The notes under the pieces: generated by a model
The model's database searches: none
Told to the model about the DNA's origin: nothing
Seen by the model: the letters and a program-made list of their open reading frames with translations, nothing else
Shown: one piece after another, positions 48,096-57,791 of the stretch
Layout of the letters: every line of letters starts with the position of its first letter
Position numbering within the stretch: the stretch's first letter is position 1
Assembly: GCF_030246945.1 (NCBI RefSeq)
Contig: NZ_CP126742.1
Coordinates: forward strand, 1,798,001-1,862,000
Direction of reading: 5' to 3'
DNA from: Microbacterium sp. zg-Y1090
Lineage (GTDB): Bacteria > Actinomycetota > Actinomycetes > Actinomycetales > Microbacteriaceae
DNA length: 64,000 bases
Translations under genes and position numbers: made by a program

Positions 48096-48596
48096 CTATT
48101 CGGCGCTGGTGACCGACTGCACGTGACCGTCGGATGCGAGGTTCACCAGCAGCACGTCGTCGGTGGCATCCGGATCGAGCGCGTACTCCAGCACGGCGAA
48201 CGGATCGCTGCCGCCGTGCTCGTCGGCCAGGATCGTCATGCTCATCAGCTGCAGCGACCGGATGACGTCGACGTGGACGTCGCCGGAGATGTCGACGAGG
48301 TACTCCTCGATGTCCTCGCCCAGACGGTCCTGCTGCTGCAGGATGTACTCCGTCACCTCGCTGGTGCGATCGTCGAGCTCGGTGACCATCGCGTTGCGGG
48401 AGGTGAGGTCGATGCTCTCGAGCGCCGTGATCATGGCCGCGGCGATGTCGAGGGCAGCCGTCGACACGTCGTCCTGATCGGGCGCGGTGAGATCCACCGT
48501 CACGACCTGGTCGGCGAACTCCACGTTCTCGGACCAGAAGATCGACCCGTCGGGGCCGGTCTCCAGGAGTCCGAAGTAGTCGTGCTCGATGGCCAT
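48096..48596 (-). CDS. DUF2004-type protein
   Basis: 166 residues, acidic, cytoplasmic, starting MAIEHDYFGLLE. Similar proteins in Actinobacteria are placed in DUF2004. No catalytic motif. It lies 54 bases after ftsY in the same direction (past the ftsY start region) and is probably monocistronic. Confidence 0.7.
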   Translation of the reverse strand: MAIEHDYFGLLETGPDGSIFWSENVEFADQVVTVDLTAPDQDDVSTAALDIAAAMITALESIDLTSRNAMVTELDDRTSEVTEYILQQQDRLGEDIEEYLVDISGDVHVDVIRSLQLMSMTILADEHGGSDPFAVLEYALDPDATDDVLLVNLASDGHVQSVTSAE

Positions 48597-48650
48597 GTGT
48601 CTATGAAACCAGTCCCGCCGGTGTGGCGATAGTGCGGCGACCCATGCCCG

Positions 48651-49523
48651 TCAGTCGACCAGCGAAGCGGCGAAGACGTGCGGGGTGAAACCGGTGAGGT
48701 CGTTGATGCCCTCGCCCTGCCCGAGGAGCTTGACGGGGATGCCGGTGCGCTCCTGCACCGCGAGGACGAATCCGCCCTTGGCGGACCCGTCGAGCTTGGT
48801 CAGCACGAGGCCGGTGACCCCGGCATGCTGCAGGAAGGCCTCCGCCTGCATGACACCGTTCTGGCCGGTGGTGGCATCCAGCACCAGCAGCACCTCGCTG
48901 ATCGGCGCCTGCTTCTCGATAACGCGGCGGATCTTGGTGAGCTCATCCATCAGTCCGCCCTTGGTGTGCAGGCGTCCGGCGGTGTCCACCAGCACGATCT
49001 CGGTGCCGGTGCGCTTGGCGTACTCGATGGTCTGGAACGCGACGGAGGCCGGGTCCTGACCCTCCTGCTGCGGGCGCACGATCGCCGCTCCCCCGCGCTC
49101 GGCCCACGTGGCCAGCTGGTCGACGGCGGCGGCGCGGAAGGTGTCGGCTGCTCCGACGACGACGCTGCGACCGTAGCGCTGCAGGAACTTGGCGAACTTG
49201 CCGATCGTGGTGGTCTTTCCCACGCCGTTCACGCCGACGACCAGAACCACGGCGGGACGCTCGGTCAGCCGCAGCGTCGTGTCGAACTTCGCGAAGTGCT
49301 CCTCGAGCGTCTCCTTCAGCATGCGCTGCAGGTCGCGCGGATCCGTCGTGCGGTAGCGCTCGACCTTCTCCTGCAGCTCCTCGACGATGCGCTCGGTGAT
49401 GTCGGGACCGAAGTCGGCGGTCAGCAGCGCGGTCTCGAGGTCCTCCCACGTGTTCTCATCGATCGTGGGCTTGACGAACATGCCGCGCAGGGCGCGGGCG
49501 AGCGACCAGGAGTTCTCCGCCAT
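48651..49523 (-). CDS. ftsY: Signal recognition particle receptor FtsY
   Basis: 290 residues. Only the NG domain is present; the acidic A domain of E. coli FtsY is missing. Walker A GVNGVGKTTTIGK (97-109), DTAGRLHTKGGLMDEL and TKLDGSAKGG. It docks ribosome-SRP complexes at the membrane. It follows smc in the same direction, a standard pair. Confidence 0.96.
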   Translation of the reverse strand: MAENSWSLARALRGMFVKPTIDENTWEDLETALLTADFGPDITERIVEELQEKVERYRTTDPRDLQRMLKETLEEHFAKFDTTLRLTERPAVVLVVGVNGVGKTTTIGKFAKFLQRYGRSVVVGAADTFRAAAVDQLATWAERGGAAIVRPQQEGQDPASVAFQTIEYAKRTGTEIVLVDTAGRLHTKGGLMDELTKIRRVIEKQAPISEVLLVLDATTGQNGVMQAEAFLQHAGVTGLVLTKLDGSAKGGFVLAVQERTGIPVKLLGQGEGINDLTGFTPHVFAASLVD

Positions 49524-49532
49524 GGCTCCAGC

Positions 49533-52500
49533 CTAGGCCGACTGCGCGCTCTCCCTGTCCCGCACGCGCTGCCCGACCACCGCGGAGACGCCGTCCTGGC
49601 GCATCGACACGCCGTAGAGCGCGTCGGCGATCTCCATCGTGCGCTTCTGGTGGGTGATGACGATGAGCTGGCTGGATTCGCGCAGCTGCTCGAACACGCC
49701 CAGCAGGCGGCCGAGGTTGGCGTCGTCCAGCGCCGCCTCCACTTCGTCGAGGATGTAGAACGGGCTGGGACGGGCCTTGAAGATTGCGGTCAGCAGCGCC
49801 ACGGCTGCGAGCGAGCGCTCCCCGCCGGACAGCAGCGACAGCCGTTCGATCTTCTTGCCCACCGGCCGAACGGTCACCTCGATCCCGGTGGTGAGCGGGT
49901 GCTCCGGATCGGTGAGGGCGATGTTGCCCGTCCCGCCGGGGAAGAGGATGGGGAACACCTCGCCGAACGCGGTGCGGGTGTCCTCGAACGCGGCGAGGAA
50001 GATCGTCTGCATCCGCTCGTCGAGCTCATCGATGATGGTCATCAGATCGGCCCGGGTCTGGGAGAGGTCGGCGAGCTGCTCGGTGAGGAACCGGTGGCGC
50101 TGCTCGAGCGCGGCGTACTCCTCCAGCGCCAGCGGGTTCACGCGCCCCAGCTGTCCGAGCTTGCGCTCGGCGTCCTGCAGACGGCGGCGCTGCGCGGCGC
50201 GGTCGTACGCCTCGACGCGCGCGTCATCGTCGGCCGTCGGCGCCGGAACGGGCTGATCCGGGCCGTATTCCGAAATGAGAATGTTCTCGTCGAGTCCGAG
50301 TTCTGATGACACCCGCTCAAGCAGGCTCGTGACGTGCAGGCGCTTCTCGTGGATCTGCAGTTCGAGACCGTGCACGCTCTCGGTCAGCCCCGCGAGCCGT
50401 TCGCGCACGGTGGCCTCCTGCGCGCGCAGGTCAGCGAGTTCGGCGGTGACGGCCGTGCGCGCCGACTCGGCGGCGGCCAGCTCCACGCGGGCCTGCGACA
50501 CCGAGCGGTCGACGGAGTCCAGCAGCGGCGGCAGCTGAGCGGCGACCTCGGCGGCGACGGCACGCTGCGCCCGGCGGATCACGGTGCGCCGCGCGGTCTC
50601 TTCCGCCGCCGCCCGCTCGCGCTCGCGCTGGCGCTCCAGCTGGACCACCTGCTGCTCCCCCGCCCGGATGCGCTCGCGGAGCGTCTCCACGTCCAGGCGC
50701 GCGCGCATCTCCGCCTCCCGCGCGTGCTCCAGTGCGGCGAGCATCTCCTCGCGCGCCGAGGCGTCGAGGATCGGCCGCGGCGTCTCGAGCGCCTGCTGCA
50801 GCGCTTCCTCGGCCGTGCGCACCCGCACCTCGGCTTCGGCCACGGCCGACTGCGCCGGGCGCAGACCCGCCTCGAGCCGCTCGCACTCGGCCACGGCGGC
50901 CTCGAGCCGCACCGTGGCACGGTTCACCTGCTCGGAATGGGCGGCCAGGGCCGCGTCGTGAGCGCGCAGCGTCTCGAGCGCGGTCTTGGTGCGATGACGC
51001 GCCGCCTCCAGTTCGCTCTTCGCATCGTGCAGGGCGTCGCGCAGCGAATCGGCGACCACCACGATTTCGCTGAGCCGGTCGACGGCGGCGTCTCGCTCGG
51101 CCGCGAGTTCCAGTCGCGAGCGACCGCCGCCGCTGCCGGCGCGCACTGTGTGGGCGGTGACGACTTCACCGGACCGCGTCACGACGGTGACCCCGGCGGG
51201 GATCGACGGCAGAGCCGCGGCGGCGTCGAGATCGTCGACGATGACCGCGGAGGCGAGGAGGCCGAGCACCCCCGCGGGTGCGGTGACCACCTCGGCGGCG
51301 GCGACCGTGCCGGGCAGGGAGACGGGGGTGGTCTCGGCATCCACCTCGGCGATCGCGATGTCGACCGTGCCGAGGTCGGATTCCCGCGCGACGCGCGCGA
51401 CGGCGTACGCGTCACCGGCGCTGGTCGTCAGTACGCCTTCGGCCAGCGCCCCCAGCGCAGCGGCGATGGCCGCCTCGTACCCCGCGGTCACCTTGACCGC
51501 GTCGCCGACGAGGCCGACGATGCCCTCTCCCCCGCGCATGATCAGCTCCGCCGCGGCGTTGCGCACATCCAGGGCACGACCGAGGGCAGCCGTCTGCGCG
51601 GTCAGCGCCTCCACTTCCCGCTCGGCGGCGTGGAGACGTTCGCGAATGCCGGCGACAGCGGTCTCCGCATCGTGCGCGTCGCGCTGGGCGCGTTCATACA
51701 GGCCGGCGTACTCCGCCGACGAACCCTCGGGAACCAGATGGGGGTTCACGCCCTCGAGGGCCTGCGCCGCCTCCGCGCGGCGGGCCAGCGCTGCGTCGAG
51801 GGCTTTCTGCTGGCGCTCCACGGCGGCGCGGCCGGCTGCCAGACCGGAACGCGCGGCATCGGCGGCTCCCCGCAGCTTGGTCAACCGCATGTCGTGCTCG
51901 GATACCAGCGCGCTCTGCGCGGAGATGTCGGCGTCGAGGGCGTCGAGTTCGGCGCGGGCGCGGATCACGTCGCGCCCCGCGGCCGCTGCGGCATCCTGCG
52001 CCGCGCCCAGCCCTGCGGCGACCTCGTCGATCTCGGCACGGGCATCGTCGATGGTCGTCTGCGAGACCGTTGTGCGGTCGAACAGCGGCTCCTCGTCGCT
52101 CGAGAGGAGCGCCAGTCGTTGACCGGTCAGCGAATACAGTCCGCGCAGGCGCTCCTGCACCTGCTCGAGCGCGAAGGCGGTGCGGCGCGCGCGGTCGACG
52201 GACTCGGAGCGCTGCTCGGCCTCCAGCTTCTCGATGCGGGCACGCACCTGCTCGGCCTGGTCCTGCAGCACGAGACGCTCGGAGTGGCGCTCCTGCTCGC
52301 TGCGGGCGTGGTCGGCCAGCTGCGTGCGCAGGGTGACCAGGTCGTCCGCGAACAGGCGCGCCTTCGCGTCGCGCACGACCGCGGCGATGGTCGCGGCTTC
52401 GCGGGCGATCTCGGCCTGCTTGCCGAGCGGCTTCAGCTGGCGGCGCAGTTCACCGGCGAGATCCGACAGCCGGGTGAGGTTCGCCTCCATCGCGGCGAGC

Positions 52501-53039
52501 TTGCGCAGGGTCTTCTCTTTGCGCCGGCGGTGCTTGAGGATGCCGGCGGCCTCCTCGATGAAGCCGCGCCGTTCCTCGGGCGAGGCCTGCAGCACGGTGT
52601 CGAGACGGCCCTGCCCGACGATGACGTGCATCTCCCGCCCCAGGCCGGAATCGCTGAGCAGCTCCTGCACGTCCAGCAGGCGGCAGCTCTGGCCGTTGAT
52701 GGCGTACTCGCTCGTGCCGTTGCGGAAGAGGGTGCGGCTGATCGTCACTTCGCTGTACTCGATCGGCAGGGCCCCGTCGGAGTTGTCGATGGTCAGCTGC
52801 ACCTCGGCGCGGCCGAGCGGACCACGCGTGGCGGTGCCGGCGAAGATGACGTCTTCCATCTTGCCGCCGCGCAGGGTCTTCGCGCCCTGCTCCCCCATCA
52901 CCCACGCGAGGGCGTCGACGACGTTGGACTTCCCCGACCCGTTGGGGCCGACGATGCAGGTGACCCCGGGTTCGAGGGCGAACGTCGTCGGCTGGGCGAA
53001 CGACTTGAACCCTTTGAGCGTCAGGCTCTTCAGGTGCAT
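49533..53039 (-). CDS. smc: Chromosome segregation protein SMC
   Basis: 1168 residues from ATG at 53039 behind a GGAGGG site. Walker A GPNGSGKSNVVDAL (31-44), two long coiled coils, a hinge (about 500-650), the ABC signature LLSGGERSLAAVALL and Walker B FYILDEVEAALDD near the end. It compacts and segregates DNA with ScpA/ScpB. Confidence 0.97.
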   Translation of the reverse strand: MHLKSLTLKGFKSFAQPTTFALEPGVTCIVGPNGSGKSNVVDALAWVMGEQGAKTLRGGKMEDVIFAGTATRGPLGRAEVQLTIDNSDGALPIEYSEVTISRTLFRNGTSEYAINGQSCRLLDVQELLSDSGLGREMHVIVGQGRLDTVLQASPEERRGFIEEAAGILKHRRRKEKTLRKLAAMEANLTRLSDLAGELRRQLKPLGKQAEIAREAATIAAVVRDAKARLFADDLVTLRTQLADHARSEQERHSERLVLQDQAEQVRARIEKLEAEQRSESVDRARRTAFALEQVQERLRGLYSLTGQRLALLSSDEEPLFDRTTVSQTTIDDARAEIDEVAAGLGAAQDAAAAAGRDVIRARAELDALDADISAQSALVSEHDMRLTKLRGAADAARSGLAAGRAAVERQQKALDAALARRAEAAQALEGVNPHLVPEGSSAEYAGLYERAQRDAHDAETAVAGIRERLHAAEREVEALTAQTAALGRALDVRNAAAELIMRGGEGIVGLVGDAVKVTAGYEAAIAAALGALAEGVLTTSAGDAYAVARVARESDLGTVDIAIAEVDAETTPVSLPGTVAAAEVVTAPAGVLGLLASAVIVDDLDAAAALPSIPAGVTVVTRSGEVVTAHTVRAGSGGGRSRLELAAERDAAVDRLSEIVVVADSLRDALHDAKSELEAARHRTKTALETLRAHDAALAAHSEQVNRATVRLEAAVAECERLEAGLRPAQSAVAEAEVRVRTAEEALQQALETPRPILDASAREEMLAALEHAREAEMRARLDVETLRERIRAGEQQVVQLERQRERERAAAEETARRTVIRRAQRAVAAEVAAQLPPLLDSVDRSVSQARVELAAAESARTAVTAELADLRAQEATVRERLAGLTESVHGLELQIHEKRLHVTSLLERVSSELGLDENILISEYGPDQPVPAPTADDDARVEAYDRAAQRRRLQDAERKLGQLGRVNPLALEEYAALEQRHRFLTEQLADLSQTRADLMTIIDELDERMQTIFLAAFEDTRTAFGEVFPILFPGGTGNIALTDPEHPLTTGIEVTVRPVGKKIERLSLLSGGERSLAAVALLTAIFKARPSPFYILDEVEAALDDANLGRLLGVFEQLRESSQLIVITHQKRTMEIADALYGVSMRQDGVSAVVGQRVRDRESAQSA

Positions 53040-53090
53040 GGGCACGCCCTCCGTCACGGGTTACCCCGCCCACGCTACTGTGACCCGGTC

Positions 53091-53119
53091 TTGACGTGCG
53101 CACCGGCACGCGCTAAGTT
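53091..53119 (+). promoter_or_regulatory. Promoter for the small-ORF/GNAT group
   Basis: TTGACG (53091-53096), a 17-base spacer and TAAGTT (53114-53119) match a sigma-70-type promoter well. Transcription would start near 53126, leaving a leader of about 30 bases before the first small ORF. Confidence 0.65.
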
Positions 53120-53155
53120 CCTTGATCGCGTCAGAAGTTGAGAGGAGGTTCCCAC

Positions 53156-53281
53156 GTGTTTTACATCAGCAACCCAGCTTTGACCCCCGCGTTCACCGCG
53201 CCCGCGTCGCTGCGCTGCCCCATGGGAACCGCCGTCTCCTTCGGAGCCGGCTCCGCCGGCAGCACGCCGGCCGCCGCCTGA
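53156..53281 (+). CDS. 41-residue small ORF with strong ribosome binding site
   Basis: GTG start 5 bases after GAGGAGG(TT), ending TGA at 53279-53281. The product starts FYISNPALTPAFTAPASLRC after the first residue and ends Ala-rich. The good promoter and ribosome binding site argue for translation. Length and position suggest a leader peptide or small protein for the downstream genes. No run of regulatory codons is evident. Confidence 0.5.
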   Translation: MFYISNPALTPAFTAPASLRCPMGTAVSFGAGSAGSTPAAA

Positions 53282-53417
53282 CCTGAGCCTGCGACGACTC
53301 TGCCCTTCGGCAGATCTTTGTGCACTCCTCGGCCGCCCCATCTGCAGGGCCGCCACTCCCATCCCTCGTGCCCGGCACGATTCCGCCGTTGCCGCGGCCA
53401 CCTCTCTCGGAGAAACC

Positions 53418-53666
53418 ATGAACACCCTCACCGTCTCGCGTGCCGCCCGCGCGCTGGACACCGTACGAACGACAGATCGCCAGTCGCAACCCTCGCTGCC
53501 GGACCGCGTCGCCATGCGCGTGGCGCTGGCGCTGCTGCTGTGGAGCACCCGGCCCCGACGGTCGAAGCCCACCTTCCACGACCTCGTCCGACGCGAGCGT
53601 CTGCTCGCCGCCGCTGAGCGCGAACGCGCGTGGCTGCTGCTGAGCCACGTCACCTCCTCCCGTTGA
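53418..53666 (+). CDS. Small basic protein upstream of the GNAT gene
   Basis: 82 residues, ATG start behind GGAGAAACC. Basic and helical with an Ala/Leu-rich centre (AMRVALALLLWSTRP) and a C-terminal RRERLLAAAERERAWLLL helix. Similar short proteins appear in Microbacteriaceae; function unknown. It is probably in one transcript with the 41-residue ORF and the acetyltransferase. Confidence 0.6.
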   Translation: MNTLTVSRAARALDTVRTTDRQSQPSLPDRVAMRVALALLLWSTRPRRSKPTFHDLVRRERLLAAAERERAWLLLSHVTSSR

Positions 53667-53712
53667 ACCTCTCTTCTCAGGCCCGTCACGACGGACCGGA
53701 TCGGATCACCCC

Positions 53713-54801
53713 ATGAGCACCCTTCTCGCCGATGTGCGGCTGCGGCCCCTCACCGTGCCGGCGTCGATGCACGCCGCGGATGCCGCAGACTTCGCCGCCA
53801 TGGTCGACGTGCGCAACCGCGTGTACGAGCAGATCTCCGGACACGCGGATCACTCGATCACCGCGCCGGAGCTGCTGCCCAACTTCCAGGACACCGAGGA
53901 CGAGGAGCGCTTCATGTGGCTCGTCGAGGCCGACGGTGCTCTGGTTGGCCGCGTCGGCGTCGACCTGCCCCGCGAACGGGGCTCACGCACCGCGTACTGG
54001 CTGATCGAGCTGCTGCGCGAGGCGTGGGGGCGCGGCATCGGATCGCACGCCTATGAGCTTGTCGAGCGCACCGCCCGCGAGCACGGGCGCACCGTGCTGC
54101 AGGCATGGGCCGAGCAGCCTGCGACCGGGGAGGGCGAGGTGCTCGCACCGCCCACCGGGTTCGGAGAGGTGCCGCTCGATCACATCGCACGGTTCTTCCT
54201 GCGCCACGGCTACACCCTCGAGCAGGTCGAGCGCGCGAGCGCCCTGGATCTGACGAGGCCACTGGACCGCGTCGAGCAGCTCCACGCCGAGGCGCAGGCC
54301 GCGGCGAAGGACTACCGCGTGGTGCAGTGGCACGCTCCGACACCGCCGGAGTTCGTCGAGGGCTACGCCTGGATGAAGTCGCGGATGTCCACGGATGTCC
54401 CCGCGGGCGCGTTGGAGTTCGATGAGGAGACGTGGGATGCCGCGCGCGTGGAGCGCCACGACCGTCGCTACCTCGACGGCGGCCGCGCCCTGCAGGTGAC
54501 CGCCGCGCAGCACATCGCGACCGGCGAGCTGTGCGCGTTCAACGAACTGGTCATCGGTCAGGACCCCACCGCCGCGTCGCATCAGGAGGACACCCTCGTG
54601 CTGAAGGAGCACCGGGGGCACCGGCTCGGCATGCTCGTGAAGTGCGCAGGGCTGCTGTCGTGGCGGGGTCTCCACCCGCGGTCCCCGCGGGTGATGACCT
54701 ACAACGCCGAGGAGAACCGTCCGATGCTCGACATCAACGAGGCGATCGGCTTCGTGCCGATCTCCTACGAAGGCGCCTGGAAGAAGACGCTGCAGGAGTG
54801 A
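53713..54801 (+). CDS. GNAT-family N-acetyltransferase (tandem domains)
   Basis: 362 residues. The first GNAT domain (about 20-150) includes FMWLVEADGALVGRVGV and RGIGSHAYELV (acetyl-CoA loop). A second, more divergent domain (about 195-360) includes LVLKEHRGHRLGMLVK and YNAEENRPMLDINEAIGF. Two-domain GNATs of this kind include mycothiol synthase-like proteins; the substrate here is unknown. Confidence 0.85.
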   Translation: MSTLLADVRLRPLTVPASMHAADAADFAAMVDVRNRVYEQISGHADHSITAPELLPNFQDTEDEERFMWLVEADGALVGRVGVDLPRERGSRTAYWLIELLREAWGRGIGSHAYELVERTAREHGRTVLQAWAEQPATGEGEVLAPPTGFGEVPLDHIARFFLRHGYTLEQVERASALDLTRPLDRVEQLHAEAQAAAKDYRVVQWHAPTPPEFVEGYAWMKSRMSTDVPAGALEFDEETWDAARVERHDRRYLDGGRALQVTAAQHIATGELCAFNELVIGQDPTAASHQEDTLVLKEHRGHRLGMLVKCAGLLSWRGLHPRSPRVMTYNAEENRPMLDINEAIGFVPISYEGAWKKTLQE

Positions 54802-54808
54802 TGCCGCC

Positions 54809-54840
54809 CCGCGGCCGCGGACTCAGCTCCGCGGCCGCGG
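54809..54840. terminator. Bidirectional hairpin between GNAT gene and mutM
   Basis: CCGCGGCCGCGG (54809-54820) is repeated at 54829-54840 and is self-complementary, giving a 12-bp stem with an 8-base loop. It covers the mutM stop codon at 54823-54825. Confidence 0.6.
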
Positions 54841-55728
54841 CGGCTTCTGGCAGCGCGGGCAGAAGTGGCTCGAGCGGTTGGTGAACGACACCCGCACGAT
54901 CGCCGCACCGCACCGCGGGCACGGCTGCCCCGTGCGACCGTAGGCGTTGAGCGAGTGCGCGAAGTACCCCGCCTGGCCGTTGACGTTGACGTACTGGGCG
55001 TCGAAGCTCGTGCCCCCCTCGGCCAGCGCCTTCTCGAGCACGAAACGGATCTCGTGCAGCAGGCGGTTCGCCGTGCGCGATGACAGCGCCGTCGCGGGCG
55101 TCTCGGGGTGCACCCGCGCCGCCCACAGTGCCTCGTCGGCGTAGATGTTGCCGACGCCGCTGAGCACGGTCTGGTCCAGCAGCACCCGTTTGACCGCAGA
55201 CGCCTTGCGGGCGAGCGTGCGTCGCAGCGCCGCGTCGTCGAAAGCCGGGTCCAGTGGATCGCGCGCGATGTGCGCCACCTGGGTCGGCACCTTGGCGGCA
55301 TCCGTCCCCCACCCGCCGGGCGCGCCGTCCGGGGTGGGGATCAGCGGGTCGACGGCGAGGGATCCGAACGTGCGCTGGTCGGCCAAGACCACGGCCAGGT
55401 CGCCGTGCGTGGGGTGGGCGATATCGAGACGGATGCGCTCGTGCCGTTCGTGGGGCGCGCCGGGTTCGCGCAGCAGCAGCTGCCCGCTCATGCCGAGATG
55501 GGCGATCATCGCATCGGCATCACCCTCTAGCGGAAGCCAGAGGAACTTGCCCCGACGGGCCGCCGTGACGATGCGGCGTCCGAGCAGGGCGGCTTCGAAC
55601 GAGGCGGCATCGCCGCGGTGGCGGGTGAGTGCACGGTCGTCGGCGACGGTGACCCCGGTGATCCGTGCACCGGTCACCGCGGGAGCCAGGCCCGCGCGGA
55701 CCACCTCGACTTCTGGAAGCTCAGGCAC
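54823..55728 (-). CDS. mutM: Formamidopyrimidine-DNA glycosylase
   Basis: 301 residues. It starts with PELPEVEVVRAGL (catalytic Pro2 and Glu3), has GRRGKFLWLPL-type Lys and HLGMSGQLL motifs, the H2TH segment and the C-terminal zinc finger (CPRCGAAI...HFCPRCQ). It excises oxidised purines. Its start overlaps the rnc stop by 8 bases. Confidence 0.96.
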   Translation of the reverse strand: MPELPEVEVVRAGLAPAVTGARITGVTVADDRALTRHRGDAASFEAALLGRRIVTAARRGKFLWLPLEGDADAMIAHLGMSGQLLLREPGAPHERHERIRLDIAHPTHGDLAVVLADQRTFGSLAVDPLIPTPDGAPGGWGTDAAKVPTQVAHIARDPLDPAFDDAALRRTLARKASAVKRVLLDQTVLSGVGNIYADEALWAARVHPETPATALSSRTANRLLHEIRFVLEKALAEGGTSFDAQYVNVNGQAGYFAHSLNAYGRTGQPCPRCGAAIVRVSFTNRSSHFCPRCQKPPRPRS

Positions 55729-56413
55729 GGGCGCTGAGCTCGCGCCACGCCGTGAGCGCGGCCGCCATCTCCGCCTGCTTCTTGCTGGTGCCGGACCCGG
55801 TCGCGCTGAGGTCTCCCACGGTGACGGTCGCCGTGAAGACGCGGTCGTGATCGGGACCGGACGCCTCGATGGCGTACACCGGCGGATCGAAGGAGTTGCG
55901 CGCGGCGAGCTCCTGAAGACTGGTCTTCGGATCCATCGCGGCGCCGTAGCGATCGGGGTCCTGCAGCAGCGGCTCGACCAGGCGCAGCACGAGGTCCGTC
56001 GCCGCTTCGGGTCCGGCGGAGATGTAGGTGGCGCCGATCACGGCTTCCATGGTGTCGGCGAGGATCGAGTCCTTGTCGCGACCGCCGGTCTGCTGCTCGC
56101 CCCGGCCCAGCAGGAGATGATCGCCGAGGCCGATGCCGCGGGCGACTTCCGCCAGAGCCACCGTCGACACCACGCTCGCCCGCCGCTTGGCGAGGGATCC
56201 CTCGTCGAGCTCGGGGTGCGCGGTGAACAGCCGCACGGTGACGGCCTGTCCCAGCACGGAGTCGCCCAGGAACTCGAGGCGCTCGTTGTGCGGGATGCCG
56301 CCGGCCTCGTACGCGTACGAGCGGTGGGTCAGTGCAAGCGACAGAAGCTCGGGGTCGATCTCGACCCCGAGCTTGTCGACGAGCGTTGCCCGCTCGCTGG
56401 TGACGTCCGTCAC
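55721..56413 (-). CDS. rnc: Ribonuclease III
   Basis: 230 residues from a GTG at 56413. The catalytic signature NERLEFLGDSVLGQ lies in the N-terminal domain, DTMEAVIGATYIS supplies the second acidic cluster, and a C-terminal double-stranded RNA-binding domain (about 160-228) follows. It processes rRNA precursors. It belongs to the DUF177-rpmF-rnc-mutM run. Confidence 0.95.
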   Translation of the reverse strand: MTDVTSERATLVDKLGVEIDPELLSLALTHRSYAYEAGGIPHNERLEFLGDSVLGQAVTVRLFTAHPELDEGSLAKRRASVVSTVALAEVARGIGLGDHLLLGRGEQQTGGRDKDSILADTMEAVIGATYISAGPEAATDLVLRLVEPLLQDPDRYGAAMDPKTSLQELAARNSFDPPVYAIEASGPDHDRVFTATVTVGDLSATGSGTSKKQAEMAAALTAWRELSARA

Positions 56414-56432
56414 GTCATCCGCCGATCGCGGA

Positions 56433-56642
56433 TCAGACGTCGGCGACCTTGCGGCCCTTGTACTCCAGGAACAGCTCGGTGCCCTGCGAGTCGGTGACGA
56501 CCTTGGCCTGGTGGGGACGGCTGTAGACGACCTTGCCGTTCTCGATGGTCTTGACCAGCGCGGGGGCCTCGGCCTTCCACTGCGCACGGCGCGAGCGGGT
56601 GTTGGAACGCGAAACCTTGCGCTTCGGGGGGTTGCCTGCCAT
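56433..56642 (-). CDS. rpmF: 50S ribosomal protein L32
   Basis: 69 residues. N-terminal [21 protein letters not shown] is the L32 signature. The CxxC zinc ribbon of many L32 proteins is absent, indicating the zinc-independent (C-) form. It follows DUF177/YceD, the classical pair. Confidence 0.95.
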   Translation of the reverse strand: MAGNPPKRKVSRSNTRSRRAQWKAEAPALVKTIENGKVVYSRPHQAKVVTDSQGTELFLEYKGRKVADV

Positions 56643-56644
56643 GG

Positions 56645-57217
56645 CTAGCTCTCTTCTGTGGTCTCGGCGCCGCGGTCATCCGCCGCGTCGTCGTGGGTAA
56701 AGGTCCTCAGGGCGGCCCAGCGCGGATCGACGGGTTCGCGAGGCTCATGCGACGCTTCCGCAGTCAGCCTCTCACCCGTGATCGGGTCGAGCCCGGGGCA
56801 GTCCGGCTGACACACCGGCTGGAACGGAAGCGACAGGACGATTGCGTCCCTGATCAGATCCTCCGTGTCGACATCGTCGCCCTGGAGCTCGAAATCAATC
56901 GCTTCCTCCCCAGGATAACCGAAGAGCTCCTGAAACTCGACTTCGACCGGCTGAGCGATGTCTCGGAGGCACCGGCCGCACACGCCGCGATAGGTGGTGT
57001 CGGCTGTGCCGGTGACGAGGATGCCCTCGTGGACGGACTCCAGGCGCACGTCCAGGTGGACGTTCTCGCCCTTCTCGACGGCGACGAGGGACTCGCCCCA
57101 TCGCTGCGGTGCGGGTGCATCGACGACGAACTCGCGCATCTCCCCCGGTCGGCGCACGATGTCGCGCGCGGGGAACACGAAGGGGCCGCTCACATGCTTT
57201 TTCACCACGGTCGTCAA
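56645..57217 (-). CDS. DUF177/YceD family protein
   Basis: 190 residues from a TTG start. It contains the conserved [20 protein letters not shown] segment and a C-terminal CQPDCPG motif. The family is linked to 23S rRNA accumulation in plants and E. coli. The rpmF start follows directly. Confidence 0.92.
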   Translation of the reverse strand: MTTVVKKHVSGPFVFPARDIVRRPGEMREFVVDAPAPQRWGESLVAVEKGENVHLDVRLESVHEGILVTGTADTTYRGVCGRCLRDIAQPVEVEFQELFGYPGEEAIDFELQGDDVDTEDLIRDAIVLSLPFQPVCQPDCPGLDPITGERLTAEASHEPREPVDPRWAALRTFTHDDAADDRGAETTEES

Positions 57218-57251
57218 TCGTACCCGCGTGACGGGCGGCAGGCGCGACCGG

Positions 57252-57749
57252 TCAGATGTCGCGGGCCCCCGTGTCGAGGAACCGCGCGACCGGTCCGGGG
57301 ACGAAGGGGGCCACGTCTCCGCCGAGCGCGGCCACCTGGCGCACCAGCGAGCTGGAGACGAGGGCGTGCGCCGGGTCGGGCAGGAGGAAGACGGTCTCGA
57401 TCCGCGCCAGGTGGCGGTTCACGATGGCCATCGGCGTCTCGTAGGCGACGTCGACCTGCGAGCGGATGCCCTTCACCAGCACTCCGGCGCCCACATCGGT
57501 CGCATAGTCCACGAGCAGTCCCATGCTCCAGCTGGCCACCACGACGTCGCCGGGAATCTCGGCCTCGGCGATGGACTGCTCAAGCAGGCTGAGGCGCTGC
57601 GCGATGGGGAGCATGGCTTCTTTGCCCGGGTTGTGCACCACGAGCACGTGCAGTTGGTCGTACAGCGCGGCGGCTCGCCGGATCACGTCGAGGTGACCGA
57701 GGGTGGGAGGGTCGAAGGAACCGGGAACAACGGCGATCCGAGGGTTCAT
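57252..57749 (-). CDS. coaD: Phosphopantetheine adenylyltransferase
   Basis: 165 residues. The [14 protein letters not shown] motif holds the TxGH nucleotidyl-transfer site, and [15 protein letters not shown] is the C-terminal signature. It makes dephospho-CoA. Usual length and neighbour of recG. Confidence 0.96.
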   Translation of the reverse strand: MNPRIAVVPGSFDPPTLGHLDVIRRAAALYDQLHVLVVHNPGKEAMLPIAQRLSLLEQSIAEAEIPGDVVVASWSMGLLVDYATDVGAGVLVKGIRSQVDVAYETPMAIVNRHLARIETVFLLPDPAHALVSSSLVRQVAALGGDVAPFVPGPVARFLDTGARDI

Positions 57750-57791
57750 GGATCCAGCGTATCGCCGCTCGGAAGCCGCTCCGTACGCCGG

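Noticed and set aside
50334-53141. 935-codon open frame antisense to smc
   Set aside because: High-GC shadow of smc: low-complexity Arg/Gly/Leu composition and no domain. smc is clear on the other strand.
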